From assembly GCA_003194525.1 (NCBI GenBank), contig NBIV01000001.1, positions 434,001-498,000 on the forward strand: DNA of 64,000 bases, given 5' to 3'. Each line of letters starts with the position of its first letter. Positions within the stretch are counted from its first letter, which is position 1. The translations under genes and the position numbers were made by a program. Positions 53,011 through 61,662 of this stretch are shown here, in pieces. Under the pieces are notes generated by a model. It had not been told where the DNA came from, searched no databases, and was given only the letters and a program-made list of their open reading frames with translations. Source of the DNA: Gracilariopsis chorda. Its lineage: Eukaryota; Rhodophyta; Florideophyceae; Gracilariales; Gracilariaceae.

Positions 53011-53257
53011 TAACAGAAGGCGGTGAACTGGAATCATCCATCTGTGTAAACGTGAAATTCGTTTATAATTTAAGCGGTTTTTGTTGGTATGGTAAACGAA
53101 CGATATCTGACCGGAGTTTGACCCTTCACCTGAACTGCGTCTTCTGCTTCCTCACCGTCTGCACATCCAGCCCGTCTGTCTTCGCCTTCTTCACCTTTGC
53201 AGCATCTTTGCAGCATCGTTTCGCCCGTATTATTTCCTTTCGTTCTGTCAAACCAGA

Positions 53258-53803
53258 ATGCCCAAGGCCAAGCTCTTTAGTCTCGATAAACAGTTCCATT
53301 TTTACAAATCGTATCACTCCGATACAATCAACAAACGGATTCATATGGTCTTCATCCCCGTCTTGTTTGTCACATTCCTAATGCTGTTTTCGACAATACC
53401 ACTCCTGCGAACCTCTCTTAATCTGTCACATCTTGTTACTCTCGCTTACATTGTCTACTGCCTCATCCTGAACCCTCAAATAGGGCTATTCTTCACCCCC
53501 GTTCTTCTTGTACTGCACAGCCTCTCGCAATGGCTAGTTCGATATGCCGGTCCTCACGGAACAGTCCCTTGGGCCCTCGCCTTTAACTTCATCGCATGGT
53601 TTGCGCAGATTGTCGGACACTACGGATTCGAAAAGAATTCGCCGGCCCTAATGGACTCCCTCGTGCAGTCAGTTCTTGCTGCACCTATAGTGATATATTT
53701 GGAGCTCATGTTTTCGTTCGGTATGCTTCAAGAAACGAAGACCAAACTTCAGCGCTCTCGGGTTGTAGCACGAGCTCGTAAATCATTGAAGACTTCATCC
53801 TAA
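53258..53803 (+). CDS. Mpo1-like (DUF962) 2-hydroxy fatty acid dioxygenase
   Basis: A 181-residue membrane protein of the DUF962/Mpo1 family. The N-terminal signature is FHFYKSYHSDTINKRIHMVF with His20 and His29; two hydrophobic hairpins follow (FIPVLFVTFLMLFS, LVTLAYIVYCLIL; IGLFFTPVLLVLHSLSQWLV, WALAFNFIAWFAQIV), then GHYGFEKNSPALMDSLVQSV and LAAPIVIYLELMF, both typical. Family knowledge: yeast Mpo1 is an Fe(II)-dependent ER dioxygenase that shortens 2-hydroxy fatty acids in phytosphingosine breakdown, using conserved His residues. The C-terminus is basic (KLQRSRVVARARKSLK), as in ER proteins. ATG at 53258; length matches the family. Confidence 0.92.
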   Translation: MPKAKLFSLDKQFHFYKSYHSDTINKRIHMVFIPVLFVTFLMLFSTIPLLRTSLNLSHLVTLAYIVYCLILNPQIGLFFTPVLLVLHSLSQWLVRYAGPHGTVPWALAFNFIAWFAQIVGHYGFEKNSPALMDSLVQSVLAAPIVIYLELMFSFGMLQETKTKLQRSRVVARARKSLKTSS

Positions 53804-54874
53804 GCGTATCCGAAGTGGTCAAGTGAAGCCCATGCACCCACTTGCCGTCTTTGAATTGCTCTCTTCCTCTTATTCATTCTTTTCAGCGCTTAAATGTCAC
53901 AACGGGATATTTACGTTAACGGGTCTTGACGAAAGATTCTCCTCTACACAAGAAACCAAGCAACTCATGATTGCCGGTTCCTGTACTTCGGCGTCTAGTA
54001 AACCGCGTCTCAGACCTCTTCACTGATTCGCGAGCGAAACCGGCGCCTAAATCGATTCCACTGTTGTCTGTCTCTGACAGAGCCGGAACTTGATCGTGCA
54101 CAACCTCGGCGTTACCTCACCAGCAGTGAAACGCGGGTTACTTGCCTTCGAGTTGCAGTGAAGATCAGGTTATAGATACGAGAGGTGACATGGTGCGTGT
54201 TCCGTCCTTGCGATGCGTAACCCGCCTGTTTGTGTCACCTACTTCAGAAAACCTGCTTACATAAAGACAGATGTGTTTGCTTTAGAGAATATTTGTACGA
54301 GCTTTATCAGGCAATCTGAGCTCATACTCGCATCGAACTTGAACTTTGGTTACGAAATCGTAGAACAAGAACCTCAAACTTGCGTTTATTCTCATTTAGA
54401 CCACCTTCAGCCTCAGATGAGTGTTTCGCTGGCGAGACTCGGAGGTGTGCGGCTACTGGTATAGGCATAGTGCTAGGCCTATAGACATGTATTATCATTG
54501 GAGTCGTAAGGAGTACTTACATATCTTCAGTGGGAAATGACAACAACCTACCAGTTATATTCTGTCAGTACAATCCGGACTGGATGCTCTGTGGCAATCC
54601 GAAGAGACTTCTCGACCTGCGTTCCTTCAAATACAGATGGCAAACCGAAACAAACGAACTCATTGCGAAATACTCAAAACAGCGTATGTAGGACAATGGA
54701 GTGATGAGGTTATAGTAGAGTGCATGTGAAACAGGTATGTGCGACCTTACCGTCGGCCATAGGCCTTCCATGTGCCGCGGGATTGATCTTACAGTTACCG
54801 GACATGATATAGATTGCACACGAGATGCGGTTGGTTTCCATACACTAGCGGCCGCCTTAGTAAACGACGACTGC
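53804..54874. other. spacer between convergent genes
   Basis: About 1.07 kb between the stop codons of the Mpo1-like and LUC7-like genes with no supported gene. Confidence 0.45.
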
Positions 54875-56638
54875 TTAGTAATACCTTCGCCGACGTCGCG
54901 AGCCGCGGTATGGCGATGGGGAGCGGTAACGCTTTCTTCTACCCTCATATCTGTCATGTCTTCCATAAGGCCTGTCGTCATTATATCCATCTGTGTTGTA
55001 TCGCGAACCGTACTTGTCATAATCATCTGCGGAATTGCGATGCCAATCTGAGGCACCATGTCTTCTATAAGAATCGCGGTTGGATTTACCTGGGAATACA
55101 TCACCGTACCTGTCGCTGTAGCGATCTTCGTATCGACCACTACGTTTTCCTCCACGATAGTCACGTCGTGTTCGCCAGTCATCGGAATGACGGTTGCGAC
55201 CATGATCTCTGTCATCGGCACGAGAGTACCTGTTTGCATTTGTTTCGTGTGCGTAACGAGGCTCTGAAGCGATAATAGTTTCTAGGTCGGGAATCTTTTT
55301 TCTAAGCAGAGCGAGGGAATGATGTGACTTGCCACCGTAGTGAGATAGAAGACGAGATTCCGCGTCAACCAAGCTTATGTAGCCCCCACAACAGGCACAT
55401 ACACGCTTGCTCTGTTTCCTGTCGAGCATGAGCAAACCATCTGGACCAACGCCAGCTTCATAAAACTTGTCCATTACGTTGTCTGTTTCTTCGTTGGTGT
55501 TGGATTCCTGCTCAGCGGGTTTATCGTCACTTTTCTCCACTTCAAAGGCATTGGTTTTCACGTCATTCGTGTGCGTTTCGGTCTTACCGTCTTTTTCATT
55601 CGGAAACTGTTCGGTTGTGTTTGGTTCATGATCTGTGATACTTGGATTGGACGAGACGCCAAGGGGTTTCGTGTCTTCTTTCATTCCATCCTGTGAATCA
55701 GACTCTTTGTCGCTATCTTGCTTATCTTGTTCTTCAGGAGGTTTCTTATCGCTTACTGGAGCCTTCACGTCATCAGCAAGTGATTGAGAGCTCTCTTTCG
55801 ATGGTACGACCTTTGTGTCCGCATTTGATTGATGCGGTGGCTGGCTCGCCTTAGATGCATCTGCGTCTCCAGCTTTGTTGACAGGGGTGTCACTTGCAGG
55901 TATAACCTTTATGAGTCCGAAACCGTCTAGGTCATCATCGTCATCATCATCGGTACCACTGTCGCTACTGCTCTTGTCCAATTCTTTCTCTTCAGAGTTG
56001 GGGTTTTGGTTTGCCTTGTTTTCATCTACAGCATTTACAGAGGGGTGATCAGGCTGCTTCACATTATTTCCTAGCTTGAGTAGTTGTTGGACGTCTTGAC
56101 TGCCGTCTGCGGAAGGATCCATGGAAGTATGGGGCAAAGTAGCATCATCGTTAGACATTATCTCATCGTCATCTATCTCGCTCAAAATACGAATCTTTGC
56201 GTTCTGACTGACCATTCCAAGCTTCTTGAGGGTGTCGAAATTACGAATCATAAGAGCAGTCAAGTCTCCTCCACAGCCATAGCTCTCCTGCAAGCGTCTG
56301 GCCTGGCCGCGAATCTTACGGTCTTCTTCGGAAACAATATTCTGACATTCATTTAGCAGTAAACGCATCCAACGTGATTTCTCCTCACGCACACGACCCT
56401 TTTGGTCGTCCTCGTCGAAAGCTTGTTTGGCGGCTTCGGAATGCTCACACCGACATGAGCCCGGCTCACTTCTCTGCTTGATATAGAGATCATTCGGACA
56501 AAATCCGAGAAGGAAATGCTTGCAATACTTTGAGTCGCGGTAATTGGGAGGTTCGTGGTTGGCGGTATTAGTCAGGGGGCCGTTGCGATCAGGACCCAGG
56601 AGCTTATCCAGTTGGGCGCGCACTGAGTCGTATGCCAT
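54875..56638 (-). CDS. LUC7-like U1 snRNP protein with long acidic insert
   Basis: A 587-residue LUC7-family protein. The N-terminal helix (MAYDSVRAQLDKLLGPDRNG) and first zinc finger (YCKHFLLGFCPNDLYIKQR through CRCEH, residues 38-66) match LUC7, as does the second finger (RVCACCGGYISLVDAESRLL, then SHYGGKSHHSLALLRK). Between them the helical domain is followed by an insert of more than 200 residues rich in Asp, Glu, Ser and Lys (DSGTDDDDDDDLDGFG), absent from the 250-400-residue yeast and animal proteins. The C-terminus is an Arg/Tyr/Asp/Gly-rich tail ending SPSPYRGSRRRRRYY, like the RS tails of metazoan LUC7L. Family role: helps U1 snRNP select 5' splice sites. Start: ATG at 56636-56638. 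Confidence 0.9.
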   Translation of the reverse strand: MAYDSVRAQLDKLLGPDRNGPLTNTANHEPPNYRDSKYCKHFLLGFCPNDLYIKQRSEPGSCRCEHSEAAKQAFDEDDQKGRVREEKSRWMRLLLNECQNIVSEEDRKIRGQARRLQESYGCGGDLTALMIRNFDTLKKLGMVSQNAKIRILSEIDDDEIMSNDDATLPHTSMDPSADGSQDVQQLLKLGNNVKQPDHPSVNAVDENKANQNPNSEEKELDKSSSDSGTDDDDDDDLDGFGLIKVIPASDTPVNKAGDADASKASQPPHQSNADTKVVPSKESSQSLADDVKAPVSDKKPPEEQDKQDSDKESDSQDGMKEDTKPLGVSSNPSITDHEPNTTEQFPNEKDGKTETHTNDVKTNAFEVEKSDDKPAEQESNTNEETDNVMDKFYEAGVGPDGLLMLDRKQSKRVCACCGGYISLVDAESRLLSHYGGKSHHSLALLRKKIPDLETIIASEPRYAHETNANRYSRADDRDHGRNRHSDDWRTRRDYRGGKRSGRYEDRYSDRYGDVFPGKSNRDSYRRHGASDWHRNSADDYDKYGSRYNTDGYNDDRPYGRHDRYEGRRKRYRSPSPYRGSRRRRRYY

Positions 56639-56728
56639 CGTAAAGGGTGACTTACCGCTCGGTGGTAAGGAGTACAAGTCAACAGAAGGACGTACAAGGA
56701 ATGTTGTGAAGGTATGACGACGTGTTAA

Positions 56729-57284
56729 TTACACGCGACAAGACTTCTTTGCGTCAATGTTGCGGAGGTGGCCGAAAGCTCCGCAGGGACTCCAACGGAA
56801 GATGGTCTTGAAACCCTGCTGTTGGAAGTCAAGGGAAATCTCTTGAGTGTGTTTGGGAGTATCGTCGCATCAAAGGGTGGAACCTTGGCTTCTTTTTCGC
56901 TTGACCGGAGAGCGCTGGTCGACCCCGGGGAGACGGAGCGCGTCAAACGAATTTCTGTTTCATGGAATCCACGCCCACACTCCACTTTCGTTTGCTGGGT
57001 ACAAACCCTGAACCAGAGTCTGCCGAAGGTAAAGGTTATCGACAGGTGGCTACAGTACAGGTACGAATTTATTCACTTTTCGTCATTTTCGCGCTGTTTG
57101 TGAAACTTTTTAGCATCTGTGGCGCGCTTTTGACGGTTGACAATGTCAACTTGACATGTGTACAACTGTACACAGGTACAACAAATATGAAGCAAAGATA
57201 TCGGCAACGGAAGAAATTGAAAACGAAAATAAGCCACCACCTCAACCACACACCAATGCGGGAGAGAACATGAAAGGAGAGTGA
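56729..57284 (+). CDS. spliced gene of unknown function, 5' end unresolved
   Basis: Exons about 56729-57060 and 57176-57284. Exon 1 encodes a folded-looking sequence (GLETLLLEVKGNLLSVFGSI, TLASFSLDRRALVDPGETER, RISVSWNPRPHSTFVCWVQT, LPKVKVIDRWLQY). A GTACGA donor and CACAG acceptor remove 115 bp and join in frame to RYNKYEAKISATEEIENENK, with a Pro/Asn-rich end and a stop at 57282-57284; without splicing the frame ends in an unlikely hydrophobic tail. The start is unclear: the frame has no ATG in exon 1 after a TAA at 56726-56728; an ATG at 56714 in the same frame precedes that TAA by four codons. A further 5' exon, a non-AUG start or a sequence error are possible. I do not recognise the family. 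It is divergent from the LUC7-like gene. Confidence 0.6.
57061..57175 (+). other. likely spliceosomal intron in the gene at 56.7-57.3 kb
   Basis: 115 bp, phase 2, donor GTACGA, acceptor TGTACACAG. No clear CTAAC branch; TTGAC near 57151 is the best candidate. The spliced frame is more protein-like than the read-through. Confidence 0.6.
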
Positions 57285-57508
57285 GATCAGGGCACACTGT
57301 AGAACGTAGTGGCGGTCGTCTTCTGAAGTCAACGAAAAATGGCAAACTGCGAGGCCATGTCAGCGAGGCAGCACACTTCATCCGAGCTACAACGAGTTCA
57401 CCACTCAACTGATCCGTATTCATCGCCGCACTGGTCTTCAACGTATTTGATCCCATCATTCACTGAAACAACCCACGAGCCAGTTCGCCAGCAACAGCGA
57501 ATCCGAGC

Positions 57509-58009
57509 ATGGCTTCGGACAAATTATCCGCTTTTGTACCATCCTTGGTAAAATCCACAACGACTACAAGCACCCAACAGAACTCCAACCAGCCGATCTG
57601 CTCGCGTGCATGTCATTCATGCAAAGGAAGCGGACGCATTGCACGTCGAACATTACTTCAAAAGTCCCTTCTAGCCGCTGCCTCAGTATTTCTTGGCGCA
57701 TCATCTCCGTCCTCTGCAAATGCCGCGCAATCCGAAGCTGCTGAAGACACCGGCTCAGAGCAGTCGTGCAGAAACTGCTATGGAAAGGGGGTGGTTACGT
57801 GTGAGTTGTGTTCAGGCACCGGATTCTGGAGAGCCTTGCAAGGAAACGACCCAAAGCAAAGATATAAGGGTGTTGTTTGCCCGGAATGCGAGGGGACAGG
57901 AACCCTCACCTGTCCCGTGTGCTTAGGAACCGGAGAAAGGAACGTCCGTGGATTGCTGAGAAGGAGAAGAATTCAGCCTGGGGCTGGACGCGTCTTGCAA
58001 AGTAATTGA
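57509..58009 (+). CDS. DnaJ-type zinc-finger protein with thylakoid Tat signal
   Basis: A 166-residue protein with CxxCxGxG motifs like those of DnaJ, but no J domain. Four motifs at residues 87-94, 98-105, 124-131 and 135-142 form a complete DnaJ-type zinc domain (CRNCYGKG, CELCSGTG, CPECEGTG, CPVCLGTG). Before it lies ARRTLLQKSLLAAASVFLGA (RR at 46-47) and ANA (70-72), a twin-arginine thylakoid-transfer signal with lumenal cleavage site, preceded by a Ser/Thr-rich plastid transit region. This suggests a lumenal protein like PSA2, a photosystem I assembly factor with protein-thiol activity (inference). Oddly, a fifth motif, CHSCKGSG (35-42), lies in the leader, which would be removed. Start: ATG at 57509. 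Confidence 0.85.
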   Translation: MASDKLSAFVPSLVKSTTTTSTQQNSNQPICSRACHSCKGSGRIARRTLLQKSLLAAASVFLGASSPSSANAAQSEAAEDTGSEQSCRNCYGKGVVTCELCSGTGFWRALQGNDPKQRYKGVVCPECEGTGTLTCPVCLGTGERNVRGLLRRRRIQPGAGRVLQSN

Positions 58010-58266
58010 TACGCACGTAAACGTTTTGCTCACATTAGTCAGTTGTGATCCGAGTGCAATGTCATTTCTGCTTGTTTATTCTTGCTTTTAGGAACGCCTA
58101 ACATGTTTCCCAACGAAAGACAAATATAGAAAACGTCTACAACATCAGAGCCGTATTCTCTGAGAAAAAGCACAATCTAAACCTTAGCAGAACGCGAAGC
58201 TTTCTGATTCAGGCGCTGAAGTGAGCCACGTCTTGTGAATAACGGTGTTTCATGTCGCCACAAAAT

Positions 58267-59343
58267 CTAGAATGTTTCGTAGCTGTGCAAGTCCTTGAAC
58301 GCTTCCGTAAGACGCGCCTTGAAGCCTTGCTCGGCCTTACGAAGCCAATTGCGTGGATCGTACTGCTTCTTGTTTGGTTTGTCAGCTCCCTCTGGGTTTC
58401 CGATTTGACCTTGCAGATATCCTTCCTTGGCCTTGTAGAAGTCAAGCACACCCTTCCAGTACGCCCATTGGGTGTCAGTATCGATATTCATCTTGATAAC
58501 TCCGTTGGATACACCTTCGTCGACCTCAGACTTCAGAGAACCAGATCCACCGTGGAACACGAACAGAACGGGCTTTTCATCCTTGAGACCGTGCTTCTCT
58601 TTGATGTACTTCTGGTGCTTCGCTAGACGCTCCGGAGCCAGCTTAACATTTCCGGGCTTGTATACTCCGTGAACGTTTCCGAAGGCAGCCGCAATCGTGA
58701 AGTTCTTCGAAACCTTCATGAGGGCACTGTAGACCTGGTCGACTTCTTCCGGCTGAGAGTAAAGCTTCTCCTGGTCGACGTTTTCGTTGTTCACACCGTC
58801 TTCCTCACCACCAGTGATTCCAAGTTCCATTTCCAACATGCAGTTGATTTTCTCCATACGGGTGAGATACTTGACACAGATTTCAATATTCTCATCAAGC
58901 GGCTCCTCCGACAGATCGAGCATATGAGATGAGAACAGAGGTGTGCCATGCGCGGCAAAGTGACGCTCGTCCTCTTCCAACATACCGTCAAACCAAGGCA
59001 AAAGCTTCTTGGCGCAGTGATCCGAATGCAAGACGACTGGAACGCCGTACAACTCAGCGAGACGCTTGACGTGATAGGCACCACAGATAGCTCCTGCAAT
59101 GGAAGCGCGCTCGGCAGAATTACCGAGACCCTTGCCGGCCATGAAGATGGAACCTCCGCTCGAAAACTGGATCATGAGGGGGGACTTGGCATCGCGGGCG
59201 GCCTCCAAGGCTGCGTTTACTGTGGAGCTTGATGTGCAGTTGACTGATGGGATGGCAAAGTTTTTCTCTTGGGCATACTTGAGCAGCTTGTAGAGGTCCT
59301 CTCCGTACACAACTCCTGGTTTGACGATATCGAGAACGCCCAT
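58267..59343 (-). CDS. FBA: class II fructose-bisphosphate aldolase
   Basis: A 358-residue zinc-dependent aldolase that interconverts fructose 1,6-bisphosphate with dihydroxyacetone phosphate and glyceraldehyde 3-phosphate. Landmarks: AIPSVNCTSSSTVNAALEAA, PLMIQFSSGGSIFMAGKGLG, VVLHSDHCAKK (catalytic Asp108 and Zn ligand His109), MELGITGGEEDGVNNE, AFGNVHGVYKPGNVKL (Zn ligand His), LFVFHGGSGS (Zn ligand His), and GVIKMNIDTDTQWAYW. Length and motifs fit the class II-A form of yeast FBA1 and E. coli FbaA. No transit peptide precedes MGVLDIVKPG, so the product is likely cytosolic glycolytic. Start: ATG at 59341-59343. Confidence 0.97.
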   Translation of the reverse strand: MGVLDIVKPGVVYGEDLYKLLKYAQEKNFAIPSVNCTSSSTVNAALEAARDAKSPLMIQFSSGGSIFMAGKGLGNSAERASIAGAICGAYHVKRLAELYGVPVVLHSDHCAKKLLPWFDGMLEEDERHFAAHGTPLFSSHMLDLSEEPLDENIEICVKYLTRMEKINCMLEMELGITGGEEDGVNNENVDQEKLYSQPEEVDQVYSALMKVSKNFTIAAAFGNVHGVYKPGNVKLAPERLAKHQKYIKEKHGLKDEKPVLFVFHGGSGSLKSEVDEGVSNGVIKMNIDTDTQWAYWKGVLDFYKAKEGYLQGQIGNPEGADKPNKKQYDPRNWLRKAEQGFKARLTEAFKDLHSYETF

Positions 59344-61662
59344 TGTGAAGTAGATGGCAGAAAAGTGTGAAGGATCGGTGCAGCGAGAAGCGAGTAAGAG
59401 TGAAGAACGGACGTCAAGGAAGAATGCGGTGCCGACGTCGATTGGAAGTAGGAGCAGACACTCAAATAGCAGTGGTGGCTATGAAAGGAATGAAATGAAT
59501 GGCTGGTCATTCATGTGGAAAGCAATGATGGAAATGTACTCTTGGTATTTACTGCGCGGAAAAAAATATTCACATGAAGCGCGGCATGAGAACCGCTCAA
59601 AGCGGCGGTGAGCTCAACGAAGCGACAGCTGTACCAGTGGCACTACTGACGTTGCGCCTGGATCATCCAATCAGCGCCCGACTTGAGGCGAATCGCTACA
59701 CAATTCATCATGCAAGCGCCCCTTCTTTGACACACCCTGCGCAGCATGCCCGTGTTGACGGTTCAGCGTGAACCGTGCGCCCGCATGATTGGCTGCCGTG
59801 GGCGATACATATCCTACAGTAGATACATCTGCCAATCATATCGCAGCAAACTATACTGTCAGATTTCGCGCACAGCAGCGTTCTGCGCTGAGGAGGTGAT
59901 TTCTAAAAGGCCCAACAGAAAGCATTTTGGTCAGGACTTTGTCTTTGTGTGAGTCATCCAACATGTTTTTGCCCGCTCCCTCGTTTATGTTCATTCTCCG
60001 TCGTTGATTGATTCATCCACGTAAACGCATGGTTTGCTGCGTCTCGCTTGTCATGCTGTGGAAGCAACGAACTTGTTGGTCATGGCGTATATGACTCGTA
60101 AAGCGTTAACCCTCTTAACCTTCAGCTCAACGCCCATGCATCAGCCACCATGCTTCCAAAGCTAACGTTGATCGCGATGACTGGACGGACAGCGTAGATT
60201 TCAATTCGGAAATCGATTGAATTTCTTCATTCCGAGCCTGCCTCCCAGAGCTGGTTACAAACACATAAATCCACATAATGCGGTGTATTATACAGTCGTT
60301 AACAGTACCAACGATACCAAAAACCCCATGGAGGGGAACAAAGGCCGCATCTGTATCGGCTCTCACACTGAGACTCCAGAGTGTTCGAAGAGCTGAGCCT
60401 TGCGCCCCCACAACAAAATGTTCGCATTTTTGTATTTTTTTGAGGCTTTTGAAAGGCCAGAATAAGTTCTCATCAGTTTACGCAAATGCGCTATTTGTAC
60501 TCCAGATTGTATCTCTGTTATTGGCTCGGGGGCTAAACAATTAAAAATACACACAATGAACGTCTGCTTTTCTAGGGCATTTGACATGTCATACAGTTAT
60601 TGCTGAGAGAGGATCAACGCGTGTGCCTGCCGCGCGTTTCGGCTATTCTTCGAATAGGACAAGCACACTCTCACCTATGGTCTATCGCTCCGTTTCCAGT
60701 GTGTGCTACTGCTGAAGCAGCCGTACCAGCCGTAACAGCCGTACCAAGGGTGCTGCTCTGCACTGAGCGCTTCTTGAACAAGTTACACGTGCTATCTTTT
60801 TGCTAGCGGCGAAGGGAGGAAATCCTACGCATGTCGCTTTCGATCGGTACAGTTTCCAGACCATCATGATCACAGGCTAATTGCTCAACACTGTTATCAA
60901 CAGATGTCTTCGTGAAATTCAATGACGCCTTACCTTCCACTGCAAAACGGCTATCACTCATCGTTGTCGAATGTCCTCCATCGTCTGTCGAAAGTAAACT
61001 TCATTGACAAACAAGGATCCCACGTTGCTCTCTTGTTGCGTCACTGCAAATATCCTATTGTATCTTGGGATATATCCCCTACAGTGCTGTCTGCAACTGC
61101 TGCATCCACCCTCCTCCAATAATTTGGCAACCAGTCTTGTGAATTGCTGACAACCCCCCTGCCAGCCTGTAATCGCCTCGATTCTTCATCGCTTCAATGC
61201 TGTGACGCCCAAAACGACCGTTTGAAATATGAATCTCGCAGAAAGTGAGCCATCTTATATTGTACAAACCGACGAATTCCGATTCTAGCTAGGCTGCTTA
61301 TGTTTTAGGGAGCAGTAAGGGTAAGAGGGCTAGCCTAGATTCTACCCCTAAATGTAAAAATCTCGTATTGCCCAGATCTGCTTCTCTCTTCAGATTGGCA
61401 GGTTTCCCACACCGCTTAACAGTATGGAGCAACAGAACCCCAAAGAACTTAAAAGACCCAATTGAGGCCTCGTTGAAGACGGACCTTCCTCACCTGCACC
61501 AGGCTCTACCAGCCGGAGAGGAATAAGTCAGTTTGAAATAAGTTAGTTTAAAGAACATGTGTGTTAGCCCAGAGGACAATATCTATACAAGTCGCTCTTG
61601 GAAAACTCGATGCATCCAACCAATTCAATGACAAAACCTCTTTAAGCTTCTAATGATGAGCT
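59344..61662. other. 2.3-kb gene-poor region
   Basis: No gene or recognisable element. It includes the 5' region of aldolase, a small GCCGTACCA tandem repeat at about 60720-60748 and scattered short conflicting frames. Confidence 0.45.

Noticed and set aside
54565-55239. A 224-codon minus-strand frame rich in Met, Thr and Ile
   Set aside because: It overlaps the Arg/Asp/Tyr-rich tail of the LUC7-like gene in another frame and has no recognisable domain.
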